A stretch of DNA of 64,000 nt. It comes from Clavelina lepadiformis. Lineage: Eukaryota; Chordata; Ascidiacea; Aplousobranchia; Clavelinidae. This document shows, in pieces, positions 50,099 to 63,296 of the stretch. The notes under the pieces are model-generated. The model had not been told where the DNA came from and ran no database searches. It saw only the letters and a program-made list of their open reading frames with translations. Within the stretch, counting starts at the first letter, position 1. Every line of letters starts with the position of its first letter. The DNA lies in contig NC_135241.1 in the NCBI RefSeq assembly GCF_947623445.1, forward strand, positions 20,028,501-20,092,500, written 5' to 3'. The translations under genes were made by a program, and so were the position numbers.

Positions 50099-50131
50099 TT
50101 ATGAAACGTTTAGATGCTAAACGTTTCATAA
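50099..50131. repeat. Short perfect hairpin
   Basis: TTATGAAACGTTTAG and its exact complement are separated by three bases. This could be a terminator-like or protein-binding palindrome; nothing nearby decides. Confidence 0.75.
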
Positions 50132-51331
50132 TCCATTTTCTAACCTGTTTATGAGCGCTTGTCTTTGTGTTTGCTTTGTTACAAATACCACATGATAGCG
50201 GTTTGTGACTGTAACTTAATAAAAAAAATGTTACATTTATGAAAACAAAGATACAAAAATTGTAATAAAGCCACAATAACCTACTAGCTATACTGGTGTG
50301 TTTTCACTATGTCGCCGGAGTAGTTGGTTAGAGTAAGCAGGTATAATGCAACAGGCTTGAAAATTTTACTCATACTTAAGTATGTAACATACTTCAACGC
50401 AGCGATAAACGCTTTTGATTGCAAAGTTGTGTGCTGTCATGATATCAGAATAACTTCGACGCAGGACCTAGTCATAGCAGGTTGCAAGCGTACGGTATAC
50501 CAGTTACTTCCGTTTGTTTATCTCAAAAATCGTTTTTTCCTTCTAATTTGCATTGTATTTTTAAAACATTATACAATGTTAACCACATTTTTACAAAGCG
50601 AGGCCTCACTAAGGTTTAGTCTCAGTTTATGGTCACTTTTCGATTTGGGATTTTTTCAAGAGAACTGAAAAGGGCGCTTGGTTATTTGTATTCGTAATAT
50701 ATATAAGCGTCGTAATAAGCAGGACAAATGTTTTTGAGATGTTTATGATATCTGCAAGGGATATAAAGCTCTATTGTCTGCAATAATAATTATAAATAAA
50801 AAACTTGCAATTTTTCTAAACTTCGAAGTATTTACTATAATAATTAATCAATATAGTTTTTATTTAGAAATAAAATATTTCGAAATGTACAATACGTTGA
50901 TATACTACCAGACCGAACACGCTATTTTTAGTATCTATGGTGATCGTATTCAGACTTGAATGGTTATTCCATCTCACAATTCGGCGAAATTAAGCAGGCT
51001 ACCATGTACCATTTTAATCCACAAGATATTTTCAGTACGCAACGTTTTTAGAAGCTCTATAAAATTAAAACATATCTGGTTGTTTGAAATTCCATTATAC
51101 AACAAGCAAAAACTTGCAGTGACGAGACGTATAAGTTATAGGTCGATGATAAAATATAACAAAATTAATTATATTTCGTTGGGAAAAATTGGTGCAAAAA
51201 AGTTTCCGTCAAGTATGTGCGCTAAATAAAAAATTTAATTTTTATGGAAATCATAACTGCATTTATTTCATTTTGTAGCTACGTGTGTTTGCTTGCATTT
51301 CAAACGAAAACAATAGATCAAAAACAGCGCA
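50132..51331. other. Upstream flank of the GPCR gene
   Basis: Very AT-rich. It contains frames of up to 114 codons (50324-50668) that resemble nothing and are read as chance. The GPCR promoter should lie near the right end. Confidence 0.5.
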
Positions 51332-54300
51332 ATGCTTAATACTGTGGAAAAAAACACAAACTTCTCTCAAGGAGCAGGGATCAGTTATCAAACAGTCCAA
51401 TGTTTTCAATGTGTTCAACATGATGATCCTGACACGAGTAAGCAGGCGCAAGCAGCTATTTCAATTATCATATGCATTGTCGGACTACTTGGAAACTTGT
51501 TGGCTCTTTTTGTAATATTGGTTTTGAAAGAATACAAGAAATCGGTCACACATTGGTAAGTAAAATATATTCAACTTATTTCTGTTTATAGCTGCCAGGT
51601 TTAAGCGCAATTAAAGCTCTTTGCTATATTTAAAAAGATGATGAAATGATGATTACAGCTTATAAGTCTACATCTTATATTGCTTGAGAGGTTTATGGAG
51701 CTATAGCTACCCTATTATGTTATTGTATTTTTATAAAGGTACGTGCTTCAATTGGCGATTGCTGATACACTTTTCCTCATCAGTCTTCCCTTCAATGTCA
51801 TTCAGGGAGTGGACGGAAAATGGTTGTACCCGGAATGGATGTGCAAAGGAAAAGAAACCGTCCTTTTCATTAATTATTACGCATCCATTTTCTTTCTCAT
51901 GGTAGGTTTTTCTTTGAGATAATTTACGTCAAGTTTGATAGTTATTAGTTAAAATGTAAGTTTGTAACATGCTTACGTCAAAAAATATGTGTAATGACAA
52001 ATTCTTCATCATTTACTTTCAGATAATGAGCATCGATCGCTACATCGCTGTGTGCCATCCTTACTCGAACAGACTACAGAATCTTAGGACCTCGAAACCA
52101 GCCTTGGTCGTTAGTTCTGTCACTTGGGCCGTTGCCATTCTCATCACAATACCCGTAATGCTTTATAGCGCAAAAGTTGGAACTTATCCAGATTGCCTTT
52201 GCACGTAAGTATGTATAACTGCTTATTTGTAAGTCTAAAATCTAAATAACTGAATTTCATATTTGTTTTCTGTAGCAGGAATGAAATATGATTCAAACTA
52301 AAACGCTATATAACAAGCGAAATGTTGGTTTGAGTTTTGTATTTATAAGAATAGCACATAGCATTGAAACTTCTACAACGGATATCTAATGTCAAAATTT
52401 ATAATTTATGATTTAATATATGCAAAAATATACCGCTCATAAGTATTGCTAAAATTTTCTGTAAACAGTTACAAGTTTCCCAAACCTAGCCCATTTGAAG
52501 AGTGCTTACAAAAAGAGCAAAACCCGGAAACGTGCTCTTATCTTTTAGAACTAGAGGGGAAACCCCACAACGGAGAAAAACACTGCAGGTACAATTGCAT
52601 ATACATTGCCGGACAAATGCATTAAAAAATAGATTTCAAAGCCCAAATATTGAACCATTATATGCCAAAATGCATATAGAACATATCCGGAAGATGACTA
52701 TTATGATTATGACTACTATGACGACGAGAATTACGTCGAGAATTACAACGGTTATGGATCTGAAGATGATTCAGAGTACACAGTGTGCAGTTACAGCGAT
52801 CAACCATTTGGATGGAGAGTGTTCCTCATCTTTAACTTCACTGTTATGTATTTGTTGCCAACTTTAGTAAGTTTTCACTGGACAGTTTTTAATCCTTTCG
52901 GAAGTTGGTTTACGTTTATGCAATAAACTATGCGACCCCTAGCGCTGCTAATTTAAAGGTGCACCATGTGTGACGTGCGTATATGACGTGTAAACTTTGC
53001 TTTTTTCAGGTACTGTCAGTTTTTTATGGTCTAATAATCCACAAACTGTATTCACAAAATCTCCTTATTACGAACGAATCCGGGAAAAAAAGCAACGCCA
53101 CTGTGCGCCAGGAAAAAGATCGTCGACGAGTCACGACAATGTGCGCCACCCTGGTTATTTCGTTTGTTTTCTGCTGGATTATTTTTCACGTCGATCATAT
53201 TGCTAAAGTAGTTGGCATACATGTTCGAAAGGATCAGGTAAAATTTACATATTAGATATTATATTGCTATTTTCAGTTGTGACCTTCTACCGAAGTACTA
53301 TATAACCAATAATCCAATCAGGTATTATAATTATTCGCTATATACAGTGGTTTTCGATGTATTCACAACATCACAATTATAACATGGCATCTTGGTGTTG
53401 TACTATGCTGTAATGTTATATGATCGTCGATCAAACGGTTAAGCAATCCAGGTTCGCAACTCTGCGGCGCTGATTGATAGTGTCTAATTTCTTTGTGCAA
53501 GGCAAATACAGACGAAACACATTTTATTTAGTGCTGCGTGCTCCCATTGAATAGTAGGCTTGTAGTAGTAAAATAGTAGTAAAACTAGAATAGTAGTAAA
53601 ACTTGTGCAAAAACAAACTAAAACTCCAGAGAAAAATATATGAGCCTACACACAGACTTTACCATATTTCGCTGCTATGTCGTGCTAAAAGTAATATAAG
53701 TCAGCAGACGTAATCATAACTGCAACTATATAGAGAAAGTGGTAATAGTGAAATTTAAGGATTTATTTTCAGTGTAAACGTGACAACTTTAACTTTCAGG
53801 ATGACGTTTGCAAGATTCTTCCAGTAGTTGGTACAACTCTTGCCTACTTTAACTCAGCGTTAAACCCGTACCTTTACAATTTTATGGGGACAAACTTTTC
53901 GAAGAAATGGCAGTAAGTTTTTTGTCATGAGAACATAAAAATACTGAAATTTTCTTTTGAACCGATTAACCCAAAGGAATGAACCACGTTAGCACAATTG
54001 CTGCAACATTGAACGATGAGCACACTGGTGCAAAAATGTACTAATTTCTCGATTAGTGCATTTTAAATATTGGTCCAAACTTTGAAGGCTATCATGTTAT
54101 GTCACGTTTCAATCTTTCTTTCAGTTTCATTAAATACCTTCGTACAGCTTTATTTAATACTTCGCATACTGCCGTTTTAATTTTTATGTTCTGATATTCT
54201 TCTATGTATAAAGGCTATTGAAAGAAACTCGCGGTATCCGGCAATTTATCTCCAAAGCAAGCCAAAAACAAGATGAGGATTCAACAAAGAAAACAGGAAT

Positions 54301-54940
54301 CGTTAAAAAGTCATCAAACCTTACATCGAACAAGAACTCTGCAACAGATAATGCAGATCCAATAAAACCACAGCAAGGTATAATGGGAAATGCATAGTAT
54401 TGTGTGCCACTAAGTTTTCACCAGTGAAGCGGTCAAACAGTGGGTGGCTTTTTCCGAGAAAATTCCCAAATTTGTCGACAAAGTCTGCATGTCAAGAGCT
54501 TTGAAGCCTTGAACTTGCATCAAACACTGGAAATTCGTGCTTTTGCAGTGACAGGGTTGTGTGGAAAATTATTGAAAATATGGACATAGTGCAATTGCCA
54601 TGGTTACACATTAGTTTAAAACTTTGCTTTTTGCTGCAACGTAATAGCCTATAACAAAATATAATAATGACGAATGAATAAAAACATCTTTATATAATGC
54701 AGTACACACTTATACCAATCAATTAATGCAATGAAAACGCTAAAACCGATTTTCTACTCAGGTCACACTTCCACAAAATTATTAAGCTCCGCTTCCAAGT
54801 CAAGTCGAGATCCTCAGCAGGGGCAAGAGACAAAAGTTGAAGAGGAAAACTCATACAACAACTTGCTCGCAGAAGATGTTATCTATGATGTTCCGCCGAT
54901 TAACTCTCCGCAAGAGAATATCATCGCGTCCGCACAATGA
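51332..54940 (+). CDS. Class A peptide-type GPCR with long Tyr-rich loop
   Basis: A nine-exon gene for about 519 residues: 51332-51555, 51739-51901, 52023-52204, 52469-52588, 52680-52866, 53010-53237, 53800-53912, 54214-54377 and 54762-54940, all in frame. Rhodopsin-class marks are GNLLALFV (TM1), LQLAIADTLF (TM2), Cys in EWMCKGK before TM3, MSIDRYIAVCHP (DRY) after TM3, FCWIIFH (TM6) and SALNPYLYNF (NPxxY, TM7). The overall look is of the somatostatin/opioid/galanin/chemoattractant group; the ligand is unknown. The loop between TM4 and TM5 has about 100 residues and includes DDYYDYDYYDDENY. The TM6 motif lacks the usual proline after CW. The Ser/Lys-rich tail of about 130 residues offers phosphorylation sites. 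It acts at the cell surface, presumably through G proteins. The 91-bp intron 4 is inferred from phase and avoids stops. Confidence 0.88.
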
Positions 54941-57900
54941 AATGAACACTTATGTTTGGCGAGTCTGCAGTTAACCATCAACCACAAAGAGATTTATTCA
55001 ATAGCTTAACTTTGTGTAGCTTACTGTACACTCTATATGTATGTTTTGTTCAGCGCTCCATGGTGGCGTCTGTTCAAACAATGTGCTGGGTTACTAACCG
55101 GAAAATAACCGATAAGTTAGACAGAAAAGTGGAAAGCTAGTAAAAGCGTATCAGTGGCTCGCAATCAAAAACTCTTTTGTTAATGACATAATTAACATCG
55201 TGAAAAAATAGCAACATACAAGCTTTGATGAAATCCAGTCAAAATTGAAACGTCGCATCGAGGAAAACGTTTTGTTCGGAATTTTTGATAGGGCGCGTTC
55301 AAATACAAACATTTGGCTTCATTGAGGACACAAACAACGAACTAAAACATCACTATGGTATTTTAAATCTCGATGCAATGTGACTTGTAATGAAATTAGA
55401 TTATATTATTATACATTAGATTGTTCGAGATTAGATTCAGCAAGAAAACATGCGTTTAATCAAGTTATATTACGGAAACAGCCTTACACTCAAATACATC
55501 TATTCCAAGTAAACTAAAAAAAACGTAATTAGCAAAAATAAAAACAATAGGTTTAACCCTTGAGTATATGAAATCATTCAAGGCGTGTTTACCGAGTGTA
55601 TTAGTTCGAATACACACAGTGATTGATTGCAAAATTTGCACCTTCGGTCAAGGCAATTAAGGAGAAAGCACTTATTAGTCGATAGTGCATTCGAGGCTCT
55701 TTTTTAAGGTCTCATCAAAGCAACACAATGATTGATTAGGCCGATTAGAAGCTGTACATTAATTAGAGTGCAGTAGTTTAAGTAAATGAGACAATTTGCT
55801 TAATGTTGATTTTAAAACATAGTTTTACTATAGTCGCGTTTGTCTTTGGGTATCATCGCAGAAAAAATACTAACGATCCTGTGAAGGACCTTTTGATAAG
55901 GCACCTTTAGGCAAGTATAATGACGATAACCATTTAGGGTTTCTCACACCCGAAGTCTCATTAAGTCCGGTATCATCTTGGTCAAAACCTTATCGGAGCA
56001 AAGTCACCCTTAAATAAAAAGAAATCAAGGGAAGAGAAATCATTTCAGTTACGACAACCTTATCAGTCGGTCCCATTAAAATAGCCAAAACACGTCATTG
56101 GTTTGAAAGTGCTGCAACAGACAAGAACAATTCAAATGTGACGTAAGGGTCAGTTTGAAACTTGAAGGTTACGTATAGCGACAGAGAAGCATATATGATG
56201 TATTCAGGGCCCAGTTTAGCATCACACAAAACCAGCAGGGTATTAGTAGAAAACATGAGTATTTTTTAGCAGCCTACACGTTCAAAGTAAGTCACCAGAA
56301 TATGATCATACAAATATTTTAGCTTAAGCTATGTCTACAAGCCTGAATGCATATACAATTATTTTTGTAGATTTTAAAAATGACAAAACGCTTGTTCGTT
56401 AGATCTATGTAAAATTACGCGTTATCAAAGAAATATCTATGCAAAACTTTTAAGAAAACCGCGATCCACGGCGGTTCCGGTAACACATTGCAAAAAAATG
56501 ATATTGCCCGAAACGTTGTAGATCGTTGTTGGTTTTTAATAAAACACGCCACGTACCGATTTTGCAATCAGTCATAATAGAAACCTAAATAAACTTAGCA
56601 AACCAGTCAATCATAAAAACTATTGTTTCTTTCATCATTTCAAAAGCTTATGACATCGTCTAATTATTCTTCAAACATACTTTTGGTTTAATTCTTATAT
56701 TATTCTAATATTCTTTTCTTAATTCAAGAAAGATGTAAACTCCCTTCAAAGGTGAGTGTTATGATCTAGGGTCGATATGTCCATATTTATACCTTAATAT
56801 GAGCCACACATAGAAGTACTTAAACGTTTTAAAACATCAAAAAAATCAAACTACACAGTCGTGTTATTTCTGTGCATATAGTAACTAACCTGGATCAATA
56901 AAGTCAATACCAAATATTTCTTCTAGGCTACCGGCTTTCCTTTGATTGGATATATCAACCTCGGCGAATAGTCATGTAGGAACATTTTTTAATTGTTTGC
57001 TGATTTCTCGTTGCAACGTAAAACGATCGTGGGTCGATAGTAATTTTTCATTAGAGCAGCACACAAACCTTTGGCAGCGAAGATTCTTTTTAAAGACCAA
57101 GCAATCAATATTAAAGTTCTCTCCGAGTTATAAAATATAGTGCGACGGAAGCGAACAGATCGACTTGCGTGTTACAGAAAAAGGACACGCGACCTTATAA
57201 AGTTAACGAGAGTAGCATGCGTCCTGAAGGTGGAGAGTTTTTTAATCCAAAAAACAGCGAGTATATCATAAACGACAAGGAATATGGAATAGGATGTCTA
57301 TCTGTACAACATTGATTGATACTGGAAGGGAGGCTGATTTACAAAAGAAAATATGTGTAATGTTTGGGCAAAGCTGTTTTGGGTCTTGCACTGAAGCAAA
57401 GATTAGATTATGTTATTGGCAAGTCATAGATCTCGGCGGTGGCAGACGTGCTGAAAGCGTGAGGTCTGGAGAAGTGTAAGGGAGTAATTTAAATCCTAGG
57501 AGCTATAGGCATACTGTTGTCGATGTTAAAACTAGGCTAAGCAGGGCCATGATTGCCCGGGTAACGGTTGCTCAAATCGAACAAGAAATTCAATGTAACA
57601 CACTGTGTAATGGCAACTATAGACGATAAAAAAGCAAGAACTGGAACATATGAATTATTCATGGCCCCGACTAGAAAGCAGTCTCATATGCTCGAGCCAA
57701 TTCGACATATAACGAAAACATGAAAAGAACATGAGATTGACCTCACGAAACACACTGTTTGTATCAAAGATATTTAAACATGTATTGGACAAGTCGACGA
57801 GGGCAATTAAGTTGAATTGACGCCGATTTTGTTACAGAAATCTGTGACGGTAAAAAGTCACATTACGGTAAATATTTCGAAGGGAAACTGTAAATCAAAT

Positions 57901-58960
57901 TCAGGTCGAGGTAAAACGACCCGTTGCGTTTGTAATTAAGACTGCAGCTAATCTTTAGCCATCTTTATATTTGACCAGTCACGTTTAGCTTAAAGGGAAC
58001 CTTGGCGTAGGCTACAATTTTAATTTTCTTACTTCTTTAATTAATTTAGAAAAATAATTGTGTCAGAAAACAATAAGTTATTCTTAAAAACACAAGTTAT
58101 AAACAACAAGAGAAGAAACCGCACGTAGGTATAAGCTTATTTCTTAACGCTCTTCTGTTCCGGGCCATAAAGCTTCTAAGTCTTGAAACTGCTTATAGAA
58201 AGGTCGCTCTGTTTTGCACACGTAGTCCATATCGATTGTAGCAACTTCTAATGAAGCACGAAGTCAATCAGAAGCTCGTAAAGGATTCTTACGGGGAGTA
58301 GTTGTCATGAGTTATTCTTTTGACTTTGTCAGGGGCGGCTTGTGCCACCTTGAAAAGACATTACGACCGGAAAAAAGTCAGTTTATTACCGAAAAGCCTA
58401 AAGATAGACCAATTTATGCATGAAACCATCACTGCATGATTAACTTAGTTGATGAAAACGCCTTTCAGAGCTAGTTTCAGGGGATTGGAATATAAAGTCG
58501 TGTGGCTCGAAATACAAAATAGCATTGTGTGGATAAAACTAAAACCAGCCTCATGTATTGATTTCCCACTAGAGGAAGAGAGCTAAAGTTAGAAGGGAAG
58601 ATGGATTTGTAGAAGCAACATGGCAAAGCGATAAAGCACCAATTTTCCGTGAAACGTGGATCTGACGCATCGATATTTGCTAAAGATATTTAGAGTAAAA
58701 TTATTCACTGCTTATATATAGCCCTCAATAAAAACTAGCTCTTACAATGACATTTCAGAGTTACTAGAGAACTTTTAAGCAAGAAAGTCGTTTTGTAAAC
58801 CTATATAAAATGGAAGGTTATGTCTCATGCATAGACAACAAAGAATAACTAACTTCAAATATTAAAAAATTATGTTTCAGACTGTGTATAGGCATATACG
58901 TATAAAATTAAGGGTGGGAATCCGAATTCATAGACTTCAACATTTGATAAGTGGTCAAAA
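54941..58960. other. 4-kb intergenic region before the connexin
   Basis: No gene or RNA recognised on either strand; the open frames are short and unlike proteins. Four GATA-type sites (TTGATAAGG, GACGATAAC, CCTTATCGG, CCTTATCAG) fall within about 180 bases at 55892-56066 and could mark a control element. Confidence 0.5.
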
Positions 58961-61900
58961 ATGTCTTGGCATTTTGTGGAAAGATGGCTGCAAAAGGTAT
59001 GTCTTACAACCGTAGTTTATTTAATCAACATAATGTACCGTATTTTACGTTTTTTCATTAACTAATGCCATCATTGTGGTTGACCCTGTCAGTTACACTT
59101 GGTTTAAACGATAGTATGCCGTATAGAGGTTTCTTAAAAGTTATATTAAATCCGTTTAGGCGCAGTCGCTGACCCCGGCAAAACTTAAAATTCCCGCAAC
59201 CTCTTTTTCTTATTCAGGTCAATCAGCATTCGACCTTAATCGGAAAGTTCTGGATAACTTTTCTCATCGTTTTCCGGATTGTGGTTGTCTCCAGTGTTGG
59301 AGACAGGGTCTATTCAGATGAACAGAGCGAATTTAAATGCAATACCCTGCAGGTGTTGTTTTCACAATATCTTATTATTGGTATAGACGTCACAATAAAG
59401 TAAAAAATCCTTTACCAAAGTATTTATGTTTTGAAAAACGCTCCTTGTACTTACAGTATTATGGTAGGAACGCGTCTACTTTAAAAATAGTTTCCTTAAA
59501 ATGTGGGAATGCGACAATGCGGTTTTAATTAAGCTACTAATTTGATGAGTAAAGCACCCTAAAATTTCATTTTTTCAAATGCATGGGTTAGCTTGACGAC
59601 ATACACGGCGACAGTTTCTCATATTTTGTCTCCCCCGACTACATTAACAAGAATTATTATCATTTATTAATGAATACGGCGAATACTTTCAAAACCTTAA
59701 ATCGATTATTGTCGGTGCTTCAAAATAATGGAATCGTGCGGACCCTCCGACAAACTCCCACAGGAAAGTGACAACGAACTTCTTCTCCATTCAGACTTCC
59801 TTTATGAAATTGTGTTTTGTCATAAAATTTTACAACGACCAAAACTAGCCCTCATCCTTTTTGTGTTGATAACCTTTTTAAGAGGAGTATGTGACAAAAT
59901 AAAATTTTCTCTTTGTCAAAATCAGAATAAAGCAATAGACCTGTCTACTGACAGGTGAAATCAGTGGAAAAGCTCGAAATCGGTTTTGTCTTTGTAACAA
60001 ATTTACTGGTTCATGTCAGAATATCAAATAGTTTTAGTATGAATTGTGGAAGGGCGAAACGCTTACCGTAATAAACATGACGAAATCCCTAAAGGCAAAA
60101 AACGCCGAAACTTTTTCATCATGTTTTAAAATTTTCATCCGATTTTGACGTGATTTACACAGGTCGGTTGTCCGAACGTCTGTTTCAACAAGTTTTCGCC
60201 GATATCCCACATCCGTTTCTGGTCATTTCAAATCATCATGGTCACCACGCCCTCCATTATTTTCATCGTGTATTCTGGGCACAAGGCCAAGAAGAAGTCG
60301 CAGTCGAACAAAGAAAAATCGTCAGTAAGCGGGCCAACACCTTCACCGGCAAGTATATATGGAACGCTTACAAGCGCCACTACCTCATGAAATTATACCT
60401 CGATTTAAGCTCAAGCAAATGTCTGAAAAACTATTCACGAAAACGTACCCAATTACACATAATAACTTGTAGATGAAAAATTGTATCTATAATTGAGAGT
60501 TGAGTTCTGCGCGTCAAGTAATTAAAAATTTTCGGAGATTAGATCATAAAAATTCTCGCACCAAGACTCAAATTTCCACGTGAAAGATTCCAATATGACG
60601 AAGTGAAGTTGAAACCGATCATCGGTTCAACGTCATTTTATTCAGAACAGCATTTTGCTTTCAATCAACGTACGTCGATAGTTAAAGATACCAAAAGGTT
60701 AAACAAGATACATTCACTTCAGGGTATTGGGTTACTTCCAAAAATCGATTTTTCTCACGTCATTTTAACTTTATTTCAGCTACAATAGCGGTTTTTTTGG
60801 CCTGCATAGATCGAAATCAAAAGACAGCCGGCGATTGGTGCAACGCGCGTGAAAAAATATATACTTAGATCGATTTCGAGTGACAAATTCAGTCGTGGCT
60901 TGGCATTGATTTTTAAGTAAATTTTGCATTTAATTCAATACAGACAAATTGAACCGCTTCGGATTTGCAATCAGGAAGCCCGCTCCTGTTTTGTATAGCG
61001 AGCGGCGCGCAGTTAAGTAATTTGCCGTTGCAACCAAAATTAAACACCGATCGATTGATTGAGGAAGAATGATGAAGCTGTGCAGAGAATCAATCCTAAA
61101 GTCGACTTCACATGCATTTCATATTTGCATTTTACCTCACTTGTTTGTGCCACACTCACCTTTTCTTTTTTGTGTCCAGAGTATACCTGTGAGAGGGCGA
61201 CAAAACTCTCGACAAATCTCATCCTTTTATTAATCCAAACAGGTTTTTATTTTTAGACAAAGAAAGGCGAGGGAGGAGCAGCGGCTGACGATGACAAACC
61301 CAAACGAAAAAAGTAAACACATTTCATAATTAATTACCAAATTGTGAGCTTCATAACTACCCGGCCATTTACACCTGCCCAGATCCCAGATGTTACGACC
61401 TAACTCCCTGGCAGCTCCGCACGAAGCGGAAAGGGCCAAAGCAAGACAATCTGTTATCCAGGAGATGTTCGGTGACGACAAGGCGTCATTCACGCAACAC
61501 TACATCCTTTACATTTTGTCTGTGGTCTTGAGAACCGGTGTTGAAGTACTTTTTATATTTTTGCAGGTTGGTTGAGTTTAATGTGGTGGTTTGTGGAAAA
61601 GTTTAAATGGTGTTCTATAGCCGGGCTATGGCAATGTCGTCATAATGTTAACTTGCTGAAATCGCATAATTGACCGTGGTTCAGGGCGTTTGCTTGATAT
61701 TTTTTTCGAGGAACCTAACAATAAGAAATGTTTTTTAAAACGTCTCATAAAATATTCATTGCTTATTAAATAATTTCCCACGAGAAATTTAATATAAAGT
61801 GCTTCCTGGTACGATAGAGTGCAAAAATTGGAAAATAATAAGCAAGTGTGAAAACGTTTTACTTGGACGGAAACTATTAAAAAGCCGTTTTGTCCAAACC

Positions 61901-63205
61901 AAACGACGTAAACTAATTGTTGAAGTTTCAGAATCATAATTAGTGTAGTATCTTCCAGCAGAATGAATAGCATTCAGCGACATCTTCGTAATTACGATAT
62001 ACCGATACAATTACATGGTAATTACTATTCGTTACAATCGACGATACATTTACTTAATTAGTACAGGGTGTACCAATGCATACCCGGCAAGTTAAAAGAG
62101 TACGTGGGAGTTCGATTCGCAAAAAACATTGCAACCTTATTACATCAGAAATGGAAATGACCTTTTTCAAAACGATAAAATTTTACTGTGTTTAGCGCAA
62201 TGCCGCTCTGTGACGTAGCGCTTTTCTTCTGGAACAATAAAAGGAAAGAAGCCACTTTAAACACTCCCTCCCGGTCTTTGAAAATAAATTTCTATAAACA
62301 CCTTATGATGTTAGCAATGGCTCCTAGAACCGAATCATCTCCCGCGCTATAACTTAGAATATATAAAACTGTACGGGCTACAGCGGCGCCGAGGTATCGA
62401 TTTACAAAATCCATTTTCTGATTAAACCTTACGGTAGCCAAAAGTTTTAGTGTTGCTTTTTTTCAGTATCAACTCTTCGGCTTCCATATAGCTGAGCTCT
62501 ACAAGTGTCGGGCATCCCCTTGCCCTAACGAAGTTGACTGCTTCGTGTCACGTCCGAAAGAAAAGACTATATTTTTATGGTTTATGTTTGTAATCGCCGC
62601 TATCTGCTTGGGGCTCAATATCGGAGAGCTATATTATCTTATATGGCAGGTGAGTTGTCATCTTTTTTCTGTGCACACGACAGAAAATAATACAGATTCA
62701 CTCTAACAACAGCCTCAGTCCATTCCTAACTTTCATATCATTGCATGCTTGTTAGTTCGGGATACGAAAAACCAAACTTGAACGGAGAAGGCGAAGGCTT
62801 CGAAGGATGACAGGACCAGAGGCGAAGGGAATGCATTTGGCGGATGCAGAGATACTGGACGGAGGTGTCTTCAATCAAGCGGCAGCTCCGCCTCCCTCGT
62901 ATGGAGGAGCAATGAATATTCCGGAAATTGATGCCATAGAGCTCGTGCCAACTACGGGGGGCCCAGGGCACCCGATAGCGATGTCCTTCAGTTTGGACGA
63001 CGCTATACTCCCTGATCACTTAATCCCCCATAAAATGTACCCTGGGTACGGTGGAGACTTCCCAAGTCAAGGTGGATCTTCAAGAAGTAACAACCCGGCG
63101 TTTCCGCAGCCTGTGGAGGTTACGTTAGCAGAACAGCCTTACCTAGCACCCACCGGCAATTCTAGAAAAGACAAAGGGAAAAACGACTATTATGACTATG
63201 TATGA
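58961..63205 (+). CDS. Connexin (gap junction subunit)
   Basis: A seven-exon gene for about 401 residues: 58961-58996, 59218-59352, 60163-60324, 61257-61312, 61383-61566, 62467-62649 and 62756-63205, all joins in frame. The N-terminus MSWHFVERWLQKVNQHST matches the connexin N-terminal helix. Extracellular loop 1 has SDEQSEFKCNT and then C-x6-C-x3-C, completed across an intron (CNTLQVGCPNVC). Loop 2 has C-x4-C-x5-C in CRASPCPNEVDCFVSRPKEK. Four membrane segments flank a Lys-rich cytoplasmic loop of about 75 residues. The tail of about 150 residues ends in DYYDYV. Connexins form hexameric hemichannels that dock between neighbouring cells. All six disulphide cysteines are present, so it should be able to dock. 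The start at 58961 is supported by the connexin-like first residues and phase. Vertebrate connexin coding regions are mostly intronless, unlike this one. Confidence 0.95.
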
Positions 63206-63290
63206 TGTAAAAGGTTGACAGCGTCAAACAAGATCAAGCTTAAAACGAAGCATCCGTTTCCACTCCCTTCCCGCTTGCTTTCATAAGAAA

Positions 63291-63296
63291 AATAAA
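63291..63296 (+). promoter_or_regulatory. Poly(A) signal for the connexin gene
   Basis: AATAAA lies 86 bases after the connexin stop codon, an ordinary distance for a 3' end. Confidence 0.65.

Noticed and set aside
50324-50668. 114-codon frame upstream of the GPCR
   Set aside because: Unrecognised, lies in very AT-rich DNA, and does not splice in frame to the receptor.
51332-54940. Naming the GPCR as a C3a receptor
   Set aside because: The long tyrosine-rich loop is suggestive, but the DRYIAVCHP region and the rest look as much like somatostatin- or galanin-type receptors; only a tree could decide.
59728-59958. 76-codon frame in connexin intron 2
   Set aside because: Lies between exons that join perfectly without it and has no connexin similarity.
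61626-61973. 115-codon minus-strand frame in connexin intron 5
   Set aside because: Intronic, low similarity to anything, and opposite to the transcribed strand.
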